In this document: positions 17,626 through 26,309 of the stretch, piece by piece | Numbering within the stretch: the first letter of the stretch is position 1 | Layout: the number at the start of each line of letters is the position of its first letter | Assembly (NCBI GenBank): GCA_964484195.1 | Contig: CAZAER010000010.1 | Location: 62,001 to 126,000, forward strand | Origin: JALHOP01 sp964484195 | GTDB taxonomy: Bacteria > Myxococcota > XYA12-FULL-58-9 > JALHOP01 | DNA: 64,000 bases | Direction: 5' to 3' | The notes under the pieces: generated by a model | Told to the model about the DNA's origin: nothing | The model's database searches: none | The model's input: only the letters and a program-made list of their open reading frames with translations | Position numbers and translations under genes: made by a program

Positions 17626-18072
17626 CTAGGGTGGCGCGAGCGGGCTGCGACGGAGCGTTGCGGCCCGCTCTCCGCTTTGGTCGACACGTAACGTCACCCA
17701 GGTGGCGTGCGCCGGAATCAGACCGCTGAAGCGGTCTGCCCACTCGACGATGACGATCGCGTCGCGGCGCTCGAGCTGCTCTCCGAGCCCCAGCGCCACG
17801 GCGCTCTCGGCATCGGTCAGGCGGTAGAGGTCGATATGGATCAGAGCTCCTCGCGACGTCGCGTGCTCGTTCACGAGGGTGTACGTCGGGCTCACCACCT
17901 CGCCGGGATCGTCGACCTGCAGGGCGCGAGCGATGGCCTGCACGAGCGTGGTCTTGCCGGCGCCGAGCCCTCCCACGAGGGCAAGCACGTCACCGGGTTT
18001 CAGAGCTTGCGCGAGGCGCTTCCCGAGCTTGCGCGTCGCCGCCAATGTCGCGAGCGAAACTATCTCTTCCAC
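17626..18072 (-). CDS. tsaE: tRNA threonylcarbamoyladenosine biosynthesis ATPase TsaE
   Basis: 148 residues, normal for the family. Walker A is GGLGAGKTT at 34-42; VVSPTYTLVNEH and IHIDLYRL are the conserved switch-like strands, and VIVEWADRF carries the Walker B-type acid and the invariant Trp. TsaE is the ATPase that resets the TsaB-TsaD complex making t6A37 of ANN-reading tRNAs. It is the last gene of the cdaA operon and overlaps nnr by 13 bases. A strong hairpin covers its final codons (17638-17670). Confidence 0.95.
   Translation of the reverse strand: MEEIVSLATLAATRKLGKRLAQALKPGDVLALVGGLGAGKTTLVQAIARALQVDDPGEVVSPTYTLVNEHATSRGALIHIDLYRLTDAESAVALGLGEQLERRDAIVIVEWADRFSGLIPAHATWVTLRVDQSGERAATLRRSPLAPP
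17638..17670. terminator. Long hairpin at the tsaE 3' end, possible terminator between convergent genes
   Basis: A 15-base-pair stem (17638-17652 with 17656-17670, including two G-T wobbles) closes a three-base GAG loop. It lies within the last codons of tsaE and just past the MIIA gene, between the two convergent stops. No T run follows on either strand, so it is not a textbook intrinsic terminator; it may act as a pause or 3'-end stabiliser. Confidence 0.45.
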
Positions 18073-19589
18073 TGCGCCAGCACCTCACCCATGGCTTCGA
18101 CGATGTCCGAAGGCCGCAAACCGGCCTGACCGTGCCGCTCGGCCGCGACATCGCCGCCGCAAGCGTGCAACAGCGCTCCTGCCTGTGCCGCCTCCGCGGG
18201 TGCAAGACCGTTCGCGAGCAAGGCGCCGATGACGCCCGCGAGCACGTCGCCGCTGCCGCCCACAGCCATGCCCGGATTGCCGGCGGAGAGGATGATCACG
18301 CCGCCATCACCGTCCGCGATGACGGTCCCCGCCCCCTTGAGCACCACCGAGCAACGGCGGGCCACGGAGAGCTGCAGAGCCATGGCCACGCGGTCACGCT
18401 GCACGTCGTCGACGGTGACGCCGACCAGGCGGGCCATCTCCTTGGGATGGGGAGTCAGCACCATGGGCGCCTTCGCGCTCTCCCAGAGACCGGGCGTCTT
18501 GGCGAGGATATTGAGACCGTCGGCATCGAGGCATATCGGCACCGTCGACTCCGCGATCAACGCAGCGACCAGCTCGGTGGCCTCTGGACCGTCGCCCAGT
18601 CCGGGGCCGATGACGAGGCTGCTCGCGCGCTCGAGGATGCTCGCGACCCATGCGTCGGTGGCTTCGCCGGCGCGCAAGCGCAACATGACCTCGGGAGCGA
18701 GCGCGTGCGCATGACGAATCGACTCGGCGTCGGCGGCCCAAGTGACGTTGCCGGCACCAGCGCGTAGAGCTCCCGCGAGAGCCAAGAGTGCCGCCCCCGG
18801 GGTGTGAGGCGCACCAGCCACGGCGACGACGCGGCCGAACGTTCCCTTGTGAGCGCTGCCATCGCGCTTGCGCAGCAGTGACGGCCCATCGCTCCGATCG
18901 ATGACCCGACCGACGATGCCGAGCTTGTCCGCGAAAGCGTTGGGTACGCCGACGTCTGCGATCTCGACGGTGCCTGCGTGTTGCGCGCCAGGGTGGAGGA
19001 AGTGGCCGCGCTTGCCGAAGCCGAGCGCGACCGTATGCTCGGCTTGCACCGCACGCGACGAGACCGCGCCGGTATCGGCGTCGACGCCCGAGGGCACGTC
19101 GACCGAGATGACGGAGACACCACTCTCGTTCATCGCGTCGATGGCATCGGCGATGACGCCGCGCAGATCCCCCTTGGCACCGGTGCCGAGCAACGCGTCG
19201 ATCACGAGCGCCGCGCCGCGGGTCGCCGCCGCGAAATCGTAGAGCGCACGCGCGTCCTCGACGAACCGCACGGGTACGCCACCGAGCTTCTCGAGCGCGG
19301 CGAATGCACTCTTGGCGTCGCCTCTCAAGCGCACGCGTTCCGCGAAGACGTAGACGTCGACCGAAAGGCCGCGGTTCGCGAGCGAGCGAGCGGCAACGAA
19401 GCCGTCGCCGCCGTTGTTACCAGGGCCGCAAGCGACGACGATGCGGCCGCTTTTGCGTGGCCGGCGCTGCACGACGCCCGCGACCGCACTGCCCGCGAGC
19501 TCCATCATGATGCGCGTCTGCAGCCCGAGATCCTCGGCGGTCTGCCGCTCGAGCTCCGCCATCTCCAGGGTGCTCACCGCGTAGCGCAT
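18060..19589 (-). CDS. nnr: Bifunctional NAD(P)H-hydrate epimerase / ADP-dependent dehydratase
   Basis: 509 residues with two domains. Residues 1-215 are the epimerase (YjeF_N): the IVVACGPGNNGGDGFVAAR loop binds the nicotinamide nucleotide and VISVDVPSGVDADTG carries conserved acids. Residues 225-509 are the ribokinase-like dehydratase with GRVVAVAGAPHTPGAA, LVIGPGLGDG, VLTPHPKEMARL and the phosphate-binding NPGMAVGGSGDVLAG. Together they repair the damaged hydrates NADHX and NADPHX. It starts 9 bases after pdxJ and overlaps tsaE, as in many bacterial genomes where nnr and tsaE are neighbours. Confidence 0.95.
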   Translation of the reverse strand: MRYAVSTLEMAELERQTAEDLGLQTRIMMELAGSAVAGVVQRRPRKSGRIVVACGPGNNGGDGFVAARSLANRGLSVDVYVFAERVRLRGDAKSAFAALEKLGGVPVRFVEDARALYDFAAATRGAALVIDALLGTGAKGDLRGVIADAIDAMNESGVSVISVDVPSGVDADTGAVSSRAVQAEHTVALGFGKRGHFLHPGAQHAGTVEIADVGVPNAFADKLGIVGRVIDRSDGPSLLRKRDGSAHKGTFGRVVAVAGAPHTPGAALLALAGALRAGAGNVTWAADAESIRHAHALAPEVMLRLRAGEATDAWVASILERASSLVIGPGLGDGPEATELVAALIAESTVPICLDADGLNILAKTPGLWESAKAPMVLTPHPKEMARLVGVTVDDVQRDRVAMALQLSVARRCSVVLKGAGTVIADGDGGVIILSAGNPGMAVGGSGDVLAGVIGALLANGLAPAEAAQAGALLHACGGDVAAERHGQAGLRPSDIVEAMGEVLAQWKR

Positions 19590-19598
19590 GGGACCTCT

Positions 19599-20327
19599 CT
19601 ACTTGGCTGGAGGGGTCAGCGCATGCACCATGTCGCGCACCGCGCGGTCCATGCCGACGAGCATGGCGCGCGCCACGATGCTGTGACCGATGTTGAACTC
19701 CTCGATCTCCTCGACGAGAACGAGCTCTTGCACGTTGGTGTAGTGCAAGCCGTGACCAGCGGCCACGCGCATGCCGAGCTTGGCGGCGGCACGGGCGGCA
19801 TCGGAGATGCGGCGAAGCTCGTTCTTGCGCTCGACCTCACCGCGGGCGTCGGCGTATTTGCCGGTGTGCAGCTCGATCGAAGGGGCATCGAGCCGGTGCG
19901 CGGCGCGCAGCATTTCGAGGTCTGGGTCGATGAACAGACTCACCTTGAGATCGGCGTCCCGCAGCGACTGAACGTACTTCTTCAGATGGTCGCGGTGATG
20001 ATTGACGTCGAGCCCACCCTCGGTGGTCAGCTCTTCACGACGCTCGGGCACCAGGGTGACGATGTCTGGCTTCACATCGAGCGCGATCTTGAGCATCTCC
20101 TGCGTCGCGCCCATCTCGAGGTTGAGCGTCGTCTGCACCGTCTCGCGCAGGATGCGCACGTCGCGCTCTTGGATGTGCCGGCGATCTTCGCGCAAATGCA
20201 CCGTGATCTGATCGGCCCCCGCGGACTCGGCAAGGGCCGCCGCGGCTACGGGGTCGGGGTACTTCGTGCGCCGCGCCTGCCTGATCGTGGCGATGTGGTC
20301 GATGTTGACGCCAAGCTTCCTGTGCAC
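19599..20327 (-). CDS. pdxJ: Pyridoxine 5'-phosphate synthase
   Basis: 242 residues, typical PdxJ length. The start LGVNIDHIATIRQARRTKYPDP is the family signature, followed by ITVHLREDRRHIQERD, LNLEMGATQEML and AGHGLHYTNV, which line the active site and phosphate pocket of the TIM barrel. It condenses 1-deoxyxylulose 5-phosphate with 3-amino-1-hydroxyacetone phosphate in vitamin B6 synthesis. It is 13 bases downstream of glmM in the same operon. Confidence 0.96.
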   Translation of the reverse strand: MHRKLGVNIDHIATIRQARRTKYPDPVAAAALAESAGADQITVHLREDRRHIQERDVRILRETVQTTLNLEMGATQEMLKIALDVKPDIVTLVPERREELTTEGGLDVNHHRDHLKKYVQSLRDADLKVSLFIDPDLEMLRAAHRLDAPSIELHTGKYADARGEVERKNELRRISDAARAAAKLGMRVAAGHGLHYTNVQELVLVEEIEEFNIGHSIVARAMLVGMDRAVRDMVHALTPPAK

Positions 20328-20340
20328 CGGGTCTCCTTAC

Positions 20341-21729
20341 CTAACCTAACGCGCTGGTAATCTCGTTGGCGATCTCGTGCGCCCACTTGGCGACGTCTTT
20401 CGCCACCGGCCCTTCGACGAGCACGCGGGCCTTGGCCTCTGTTCCGCTGAAGCGGACAACGACACGGCCGTCGCGGCCAAGACGCTTCTCGACCTCACCG
20501 ATGCGCTTCTGCACCGAAGGGAGCTGCGCCAACGGTTTCTTCTCGCGCACTTTCACGTTCACGAGCGACTGCGGATAGAGCGGCAGGAGCTCTCGCAACG
20601 CGCTGACCGGCTGCTTCTCGCGGCGCATGACCGCGAGGAGCTTCAAGGCCGCGAGCATGCCGTCGCCGGTCGTCGAGTGGCCGAGGTAGACCATGTGGCC
20701 CGACTGCTCGCCGCCGAAGACGTAACCGTGCTTGCGCATCGAGTCGACGACGTAGCGGTCACCGACGGCCGTGCGCACCACCTTGCCGCCCCACTCTTCC
20801 ACTTTGCGGTCGAGGGCGAGGTTCGACATGACGGTCGCGACGACGGTCTTCTTCTTGAGACTGCCGTCGCGCAGCATGTCGCGCGAGCCGATGGCGAGGA
20901 GATGATCGCCGTCGACCACCTCACCGCGATCATCGACGACGATGAGTCGGTCGGCATCGCCGTCGAGCGCGATACCGAGATCGGCCTTGTTCTTCTTCAC
21001 CGCCGCTTGCACGCCCTCCGGATGGAGAGCGCCGCACTTGCGGTTGATGTTGCGGCCGTCCGGCGAGACACCGAGGCGAATGACCGTGGCTCCGAGCTCC
21101 TCGAAGACCTTGGGGGCGACGTGGTAGGCCGCCCCGTTCGCGCAATCGACGACGATCTTCATACCTTCGAGATCGAGCTCGTTGGGAAAGGCGCTCTTCA
21201 AGAATCCGATATAGCGGCCCTGAGCGTCGTCGATGCGGAAAGCCTTGCCGACGGCGCTCTTGGTAGGGCGCACTTTGCCGAGCCGTTCGTCATCGAGCAG
21301 CCGCTCGAGCTCGAGCTCGCTCGCGTCGGGCAGCTTGAAGCCATCGCGCGCGAAGATCTTGATGCCGTTGTCTTCGAAAGGATTGTGGCTCGCGCTGATC
21401 ATGACGCCGGCGTCGCAGCGCATGTCGCGCGTCAGAAACGCCACCGCGGGGGTCGGCAACGGGCCGATGAGCAAGGCATCGACGCCCATCGAGCAAACGC
21501 CGCTGGCGAACGCCATCTCGAGCATGTAGCCGGAGAGCCGCGTGTCTTTGCCGATGAGGATACGGTGCCGGTGCGTGCCATGTTTCGACTGGTGCGCAAC
21601 GGCGCGTCCCAACGCCAAGGCAATCTCGCAGGTCATCGGGAACTGATTGGCAACCCCGCGCACGCCGTCGGTGCCGAAGAGGCGGCGCTCTGCCCCGCCG
21701 TTGCCGTCGCTCTTTGCCTCGCTCTTCAT
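20341..21729 (-). CDS. glmM: Phosphoglucosamine mutase
   Basis: 462 residues, full-length alpha-D-phosphohexomutase. The N-terminus has LFGTDGVRGVAN. The phosphorylated serine is S114 in MISASHNPFEDNGIKIF, the metal loop is DGDADR and the sugar loop is FGGEQSGH. The phosphate-binding C-terminal loop is VRFSGTEAKARVLVE, where RFSGTE replaces the usual RxSGTE. It converts glucosamine 6-phosphate to glucosamine 1-phosphate for peptidoglycan and LPS. It overlaps cdaR by four bases (ATGA). GlmM is a known partner of CdaA in Firmicutes, where c-di-AMP synthesis is restrained by it; the shared operon here is compatible with that. Confidence 0.96.
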   Translation of the reverse strand: MKSEAKSDGNGGAERRLFGTDGVRGVANQFPMTCEIALALGRAVAHQSKHGTHRHRILIGKDTRLSGYMLEMAFASGVCSMGVDALLIGPLPTPAVAFLTRDMRCDAGVMISASHNPFEDNGIKIFARDGFKLPDASELELERLLDDERLGKVRPTKSAVGKAFRIDDAQGRYIGFLKSAFPNELDLEGMKIVVDCANGAAYHVAPKVFEELGATVIRLGVSPDGRNINRKCGALHPEGVQAAVKKNKADLGIALDGDADRLIVVDDRGEVVDGDHLLAIGSRDMLRDGSLKKKTVVATVMSNLALDRKVEEWGGKVVRTAVGDRYVVDSMRKHGYVFGGEQSGHMVYLGHSTTGDGMLAALKLLAVMRREKQPVSALRELLPLYPQSLVNVKVREKKPLAQLPSVQKRIGEVEKRLGRDGRVVVRFSGTEAKARVLVEGPVAKDVAKWAHEIANEITSALG

Positions 21730-22682
21730 CCTTTGCCTCTGCGTCGGCTTACCAGTTTGGTCACCTTGACGCGCACCGAAGGTAAGCTGCCGGCGAGCCC
21801 AATGCGATCCGGCAAGCCTTCGACGGTGACGTTTTTCTCGAAGTCGCGCACGCCCTCGTCGAGCTCGGTGCCGATGTCGACGTAAGCAACCAGGCTCTGC
21901 TTGTCAAAGCCGTCGACCAACCGCCGGGGGCCGCGCACCTCGATTTTGATGACGTCGGGCTCGAGAACGAGCTCGGTGCCGGCGGGCAGGTCGCGACAGC
22001 GGACGGTGGCTGCGAGCACCTTGGTGGCGGTCTCCTCGCGAATGTCGATATCGACGGCGACCACCTTGTCGCGCAGGCGCAACGGCGGCGGCAGTGGTCG
22101 CAGCTCGAGCTCCTCGCCAAAGCCTTCCTCGCGGCCAGCGAGGTTCAACGGCCGGGTGTAAACGCTCTCGATGCCCTGCATGACCGTCGCCGGGCCGATG
22201 ACGCGCACCTTTTCGGGGTTCGCCATGGTGGCGACGACTTCGAAACCGTAGGCCGGCTTGTCGAGGCCGAGATCGACGGCGACCGGGACCTGCTTCTCCA
22301 CCTTGCGGTCGAGGCTGACGTCGATTTGGGTGGGCGTCATGGCGACGACGGTCATCCCGCCGGGAGCGTTGACGTCACTGACGTCGAGGCGGCGGCGCAC
22401 CGGCCCCGGCCCCGCGTCACGCAGGTCGATGCGCACCGGCGCGAGCTTTTCGGGGTCATACGAGCGCACGCTCGCCCAGGGGCCCGCGATGGTGACGTTG
22501 ATGGTCGTCGGATACTCACCGATGAGCTCGATGTCGTCGGCGGTGCGGTATTCGATGGGAAAGTCGACGTCCACCGAGCGATCGTTCTCGACGCTGACGA
22601 AGAAATAGAGCGCCAGCGCCAAGGCGAGCGAGAACGCCTTTAGCGGATAGTCGCGCGTCAGCCACTCGAAGCGCTGGGTCAT
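21726..22682 (-). CDS. cdaR: CdaR-like regulator with YbbR domains
   Basis: 318 residues. A single N-terminal membrane segment (YPLKAFSLALALALYFFVS, residues 14-32) anchors an extracytoplasmic part made of about three YbbR domains. Characteristic stretches are IELIGEYPTTINVTIAGPW, QIDVSLDRKVEKQVPVAVDL and KVRVIGPATVMQGIESVYT. CdaR binds the diadenylate cyclase CdaA in the membrane and modulates it in Firmicutes. It overlaps both cdaA and glmM by four bases, so the three are translated together. Confidence 0.9.
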   Translation of the reverse strand: MTQRFEWLTRDYPLKAFSLALALALYFFVSVENDRSVDVDFPIEYRTADDIELIGEYPTTINVTIAGPWASVRSYDPEKLAPVRIDLRDAGPGPVRRRLDVSDVNAPGGMTVVAMTPTQIDVSLDRKVEKQVPVAVDLGLDKPAYGFEVVATMANPEKVRVIGPATVMQGIESVYTRPLNLAGREEGFGEELELRPLPPPLRLRDKVVAVDIDIREETATKVLAATVRCRDLPAGTELVLEPDVIKIEVRGPRRLVDGFDKQSLVAYVDIGTELDEGVRDFEKNVTVEGLPDRIGLAGSLPSVRVKVTKLVSRRRGKG

Positions 22683-23491
22683 GCCGGCGCCCCTTGTGCA
22701 GACGGCTCACGCTTGGCCTTGGTGGGACGGGGTCCGAAATAGCGCTGTAGGACTTTTCGCAGCATGATGCCGTCGAGGTCACGGGTCAGCGTGCCGCCTT
22801 CGGCGATCGAGATCTGCCCGCGTTCCTCGCTGACCACGATGGCCACCGCGTCGATCTCTTCGGTAACACCCAACGCCGCACGGTGACGCGTACCCAAACG
22901 TTGGTCGAGCTTCGGGTTCGAGGTGAGCGGCAAGAAGACCGCCGCGGCGGACACCCGCCCTTGCTGGATGATCAGTGCCCCGTCATGAAGAGGACCTGGC
23001 GGCGTGAAGATCTGCATGAGCAGCGCAGTCGAGATACGTCCGTCGACGCGGATGCCGGTCTCGGCAAGCTCCGAGAGGTCGGCATCGCGCTCGACCAGAA
23101 GGATGGCGCCGATGCGGTCTTTCGCCATGGCCTCGGCGGCGCGAGTCAGCTCGTCGACGATGAAGGCGCCCTGCCCGTAGGCGATGTTGCTGAAAGGCCG
23201 CCGGCCGACGCGCGACAGACCGCGGCGGATGTCGTGCTGGAACACCACGATGACGATGAGCAGGAACGAGCTGATGAAGTTGTCGAGGATCCAGCTGACG
23301 GTCTTGAGGCCGAAGAGCTTCGAGACGAAGAAGGCGACCGCGACCAGACCCAAGCCCACCAGGATCTGCTGCGCGCGGGTGCCGCGAATGAGCAGCAGGA
23401 CGCGGTAGATGAGATAGGCCACCACCGCAACGTCTGCCGCCGCGATCAGCACCGACACCAGTCGTGAGTCTTGCAGGAGCTCCCAGCTCAT
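22679..23491 (-). CDS. cdaA: Membrane diadenylate cyclase (c-di-AMP synthase)
   Basis: 270 residues, CdaA/DacA type. Three N-terminal membrane helices occupy about residues 10-85. The DAC (DisA_N) domain follows: PPGPLHDGALIIQQGRV contains the DGA motif that binds ATP and metal, and LGTRHRAALGVTEEIDA contains the RHR motif. Both catalytic motifs are intact, so the protein should make c-di-AMP from two ATP. It heads the operon cdaA-cdaR-glmM-pdxJ-nnr-tsaE. c-di-AMP is best known from Gram-positive bacteria but cdaA also occurs in Deltaproteobacteria. Confidence 0.95.
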   Translation of the reverse strand: MSWELLQDSRLVSVLIAAADVAVVAYLIYRVLLLIRGTRAQQILVGLGLVAVAFFVSKLFGLKTVSWILDNFISSFLLIVIVVFQHDIRRGLSRVGRRPFSNIAYGQGAFIVDELTRAAEAMAKDRIGAILLVERDADLSELAETGIRVDGRISTALLMQIFTPPGPLHDGALIIQQGRVSAAAVFLPLTSNPKLDQRLGTRHRAALGVTEEIDAVAIVVSEERGQISIAEGGTLTRDLDGIMLRKVLQRYFGPRPTKAKREPSAQGAPA

Positions 23492-23680
23492 GGTCGTCCG
23501 CGGGCCGTCACCGAGAGAGTGTCGTCTATCACGCGAGGCCTTACAGCAACAAATCGACGGCTTTGCCTGTTCCGCTGGGCGCGCATTTTTCTTCGCACCA
23601 GCCCCGGAACAGACCTCCTGTCAATCGTTGATCTCGCAACTGGCCGCTGGAGTTGCCGACCATTGTTAACCGGAAGTGGC
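23492..23680. promoter_or_regulatory. Divergent intergenic region, cdaA operon and phospholipase-like gene
   Basis: These 189 bases separate the divergent starts and must carry promoter elements for at least one side. The composition is mixed, with an AT-richer stretch near 23536-23600. I see no definite operator or riboswitch, including no c-di-AMP (ydaO) riboswitch. Confidence 0.35.
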
Positions 23681-25093
23681 ATGACCAACGTCAGGTCTCG
23701 ACTGCTCGACGCAATCTCCAAGTCCCCCAAGGCCTTCCAGGGCGCCCCCTTGCCCCAAGAGCCTTCGCGGGACAGCACCCGCATGCATTCGGCGCCGCCG
23801 CGCTCCCAGGACACCCTCGTGGTGCCTGCATGCACCGGGCGCCACACGGACTTCGCCTCCACCGAGCACATGCAGCTTGGCAACGCCGCGACCGGGAACG
23901 AAGCCGTGACCGAGCTGCGCTTCAAAGACGGCACCACCCTGTCATTCGGCGATGTCGTCGCCCTCGCGGGTGACTACGTCGGGTCGGTCGCCGAGCTCCG
24001 TACCCTCATCGCCACCCCCGCAGGCCAAGACGAGCTGCGTTGGATCCGCTGGTTCGCGCTCGGCCAGAAGCAGGAGCCCGAGCCCAAGTTGCCCACGGAG
24101 GTCAAGAAGCGCGCCCTGCTACGTTTCGTCAGCCTCGCAGCCGACAACTCCAACCACTTCGGCGCCACCGCGGTCGCGGCCTACAAGCGCGGTCACGCCG
24201 AGGCGCTGCGAAAGGCCCACGAAGCGGGAGCAACCGGCAACGATGCCACCTTCGCCGCCGCGGTCACCGACGAGGCCTGCAGCCTGCACTTCCTGTCCGA
24301 CACCTTCTCCGCGGGACACATTCGCGCCCCAGTGCAGGAGATCCGCGAAACCTATCGACGCGAGCTCCCGGATTCCGTGCAGCAGATGCTGCGCTACGTG
24401 GTCAAGCGCATCGTTCATTACCTCGACGAGCGCGGCGACGTGCCCTGGTTCTGGCCGCGGCCTCTCATCGAAAGCAAGGCGCTGGAAGCCATCGACGAGG
24501 CTGCAGGTACGGTCATCAGCGCCTTCTCGCTCGGGGACGTCTTGGCGCTCGCCTGCCACAACGCCGACGGTCATGGCCTGAATGTCATCTCATCGGTGCA
24601 CCCTTCGGGCCGCCCGGCTCCCGGCGGGTTTCATTGGCGCGCCACGGGTGACGCCAAGCTCGAGCCCGGCTCCGTCACTTGGCGGATGGCCTTGGGGGCG
24701 ATGCGGGCGTCACGCCTCGAGCTCGAGCTCGCGCGTGCTCAAGGAGCCAAGACCCCGAAAGAGCCTTTCTCGAGCCAGCTCGTGGCAGAACGCTTCATTC
24801 CCCGCGACGACGCCACCAAGAACCCAGAGCTAGCCTGGTGCTGGGGAGCCCTGAACACCTACATGGTGGACGCCGTCAACATCCTGCTGAAGGAGGTCCT
24901 GGTCTCCCAGCTACGGCACTATCCACCCGAATACGCCATCGTGCGTTTCGACTATTTCGGCAACCTCGATCCCGAGGGCCCGGTCGCGCTCCACGTCGGC
25001 GAGGCGTTCGAAGCCTTCTGCCGTGAGATCGAGGCCGACGGGATCAAGGTCTTGGAGCGGGCTGTCAACAAGCGGGCCGCGCAATCCGCCTAG
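23681..25093 (+). CDS. Zinc-dependent phospholipase C / S1-P1 nuclease-like protein
   Basis: 470 residues from ATG 23681, which has a GGAAG box 5 bases upstream; extension to 23471 runs into cdaA and is rejected. No signal peptide is seen: the first 60 residues are polar and Pro/Ser-rich (QGAPLPQEPSRDSTRMHSAPP). About residues 140-240 are helical with AADNSNHF and DEACSLHFLSDTFSAGHIRAP. The HFLxDxFSAGH pattern is the metal-ligand helix of the phospholipase C/P1 nuclease superfamily. The N-terminal Trp ligand of true PLC is not recognisable, so activity is uncertain. It is divergent from cdaA and convergent with the lipoprotein at 25097. It could be a secreted effector or a cytosolic metal protein. 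Confidence 0.55.
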   Translation: MTNVRSRLLDAISKSPKAFQGAPLPQEPSRDSTRMHSAPPRSQDTLVVPACTGRHTDFASTEHMQLGNAATGNEAVTELRFKDGTTLSFGDVVALAGDYVGSVAELRTLIATPAGQDELRWIRWFALGQKQEPEPKLPTEVKKRALLRFVSLAADNSNHFGATAVAAYKRGHAEALRKAHEAGATGNDATFAAAVTDEACSLHFLSDTFSAGHIRAPVQEIRETYRRELPDSVQQMLRYVVKRIVHYLDERGDVPWFWPRPLIESKALEAIDEAAGTVISAFSLGDVLALACHNADGHGLNVISSVHPSGRPAPGGFHWRATGDAKLEPGSVTWRMALGAMRASRLELELARAQGAKTPKEPFSSQLVAERFIPRDDATKNPELAWCWGALNTYMVDAVNILLKEVLVSQLRHYPPEYAIVRFDYFGNLDPEGPVALHVGEAFEAFCREIEADGIKVLERAVNKRAAQSA

Positions 25094-25096
25094 GCT

Positions 25097-26287
25097 TCAC
25101 TTCGCGATGGCGATGGACGGTCCGGTCGACGTCACCGTTGCCACACTCATCTGAAACAGCTGGTTCAGCATGCTGAAGGCTTTCAGGTTCCACTGGTAGC
25201 CCTGTTGCGGGCGAATCGCGTAGTGCATGCCGTTCAACGCCACGGAGAAACCCGCGCCCTCCGGGGGCTCGTCCGCCTCGACGACCTCGAGGGTTACGAC
25301 CGGATTTTCGGAGACCGAAAGCGTACGCCGATCAGGTACGACGTCGACCTCCTGTTCCTCGCGAATGGCGCGTCCGACGAAGGTGAGCACCTCGTGGAAG
25401 CTACGCAGGCGCAGCCGGCCATGGAGAGGTAGCTCTCCACCGTGCATTCCTGCGCGAATGTCGATCAGCACGTCGTTGAACGGCGCCTCTTCGGCCTGCT
25501 CGTGGAGGCGGCGGCGCTCAGCGTCCGACAACACCGAGGGATCATAGTTGCTGATCATCACGCGGCCATTGACGCGCTTGGTGACGCGGTACGACCGCTG
25601 CTGCGGATCGTAGGTCAGCGAGTAGTCCTTGTACGTGGTCAGGAAAGCCTCGGGTGTCACCGTGTCCGCTGAAACAGTCCAGGTATGCTGAAAGTGCAGC
25701 GGCTCGACGTAGAGAGCGTGGCGGTCCTGAATGGCGGACAGATGCGACACCACGCGCCGGAAGACCTCGTAGCCTTCCTTGTCCGCGGGTCTGTTGCGAT
25801 GGACGCCAGCGAAGGCGGTCCCGTCGTTCTCGAGGTGTACCTCCGCACCAAGCAGGCGGAGCAGCGCGTCGACGTCGTAGCCTTGGCGCAGCAGTAGCGT
25901 CAGCTTCTGCTCTTGGAAGGGTGTCAGCAACCGCTGGGTAAATTCCTCGCCCTGCATCGGCGTGATGCTAACCGTCGGGCTTTCCTCGGCACTGCCGCTG
26001 ATTTGCGGAACCGGCAACCAACCCTTGTCTCCGGTCGCCGCGGGGCCGACGCCGCCACCGAACGTGAACTTGTAGGTCGCAAGGATGCTCGAGACTCCGG
26101 TGAAGTGCATGGGCAGGTTCTGGTGGGCACGGGCGATGTTGAGCAACAACAGCTTCGAGATGGTCTCGGCCGTCGACTCGTCGTAGGCCATCACGATGTT
26201 GTCGAGGCGGGTAGTCGTCGCGCAGCCCAGCAGGGTCAAGACGACGAGCGCTGCACCAAGGCGCGTTCGCTGTGAAGTGGTCGGCAT
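25097..26287 (-). CDS. Lipoprotein of unknown function at the end of the efflux operon
   Basis: 396 residues. MPTTSQRTRLGAALVVLTLLGC is a lipoprotein signal with lipobox LLGC. The next segment, AETISKLLLLNIARAHQNLPMHFTGVSSI, is conserved in a family of unannotated bacterial lipoproteins, but I know no function. The rest is soluble, with alternating beta stretches and an FQEQKLTLLLRQGYDVDALLRLL helix. Asp- and Glu-rich loops could bind metal. It starts 22 bases downstream of the RND pump, so it is very likely co-transcribed with the efflux system, where it may act as an accessory envelope protein. Confidence 0.7.
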   Translation of the reverse strand: MPTTSQRTRLGAALVVLTLLGCATTTRLDNIVMAYDESTAETISKLLLLNIARAHQNLPMHFTGVSSILATYKFTFGGGVGPAATGDKGWLPVPQISGSAEESPTVSITPMQGEEFTQRLLTPFQEQKLTLLLRQGYDVDALLRLLGAEVHLENDGTAFAGVHRNRPADKEGYEVFRRVVSHLSAIQDRHALYVEPLHFQHTWTVSADTVTPEAFLTTYKDYSLTYDPQQRSYRVTKRVNGRVMISNYDPSVLSDAERRRLHEQAEEAPFNDVLIDIRAGMHGGELPLHGRLRLRSFHEVLTFVGRAIREEQEVDVVPDRRTLSVSENPVVTLEVVEADEPPEGAGFSVALNGMHYAIRPQQGYQWNLKAFSMLNQLFQMSVATVTSTGPSIAIAK

Positions 26288-26309
26288 CGCGCGCCAGTAT
26301 AGTCGCTGG

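Noticed and set aside
18978..21885. Long plus-strand frames of 460 and 502 codons over nnr, pdxJ and glmM
   Set aside because: The minus-strand enzymes are certain by motif; the plus frames are composition shadows.
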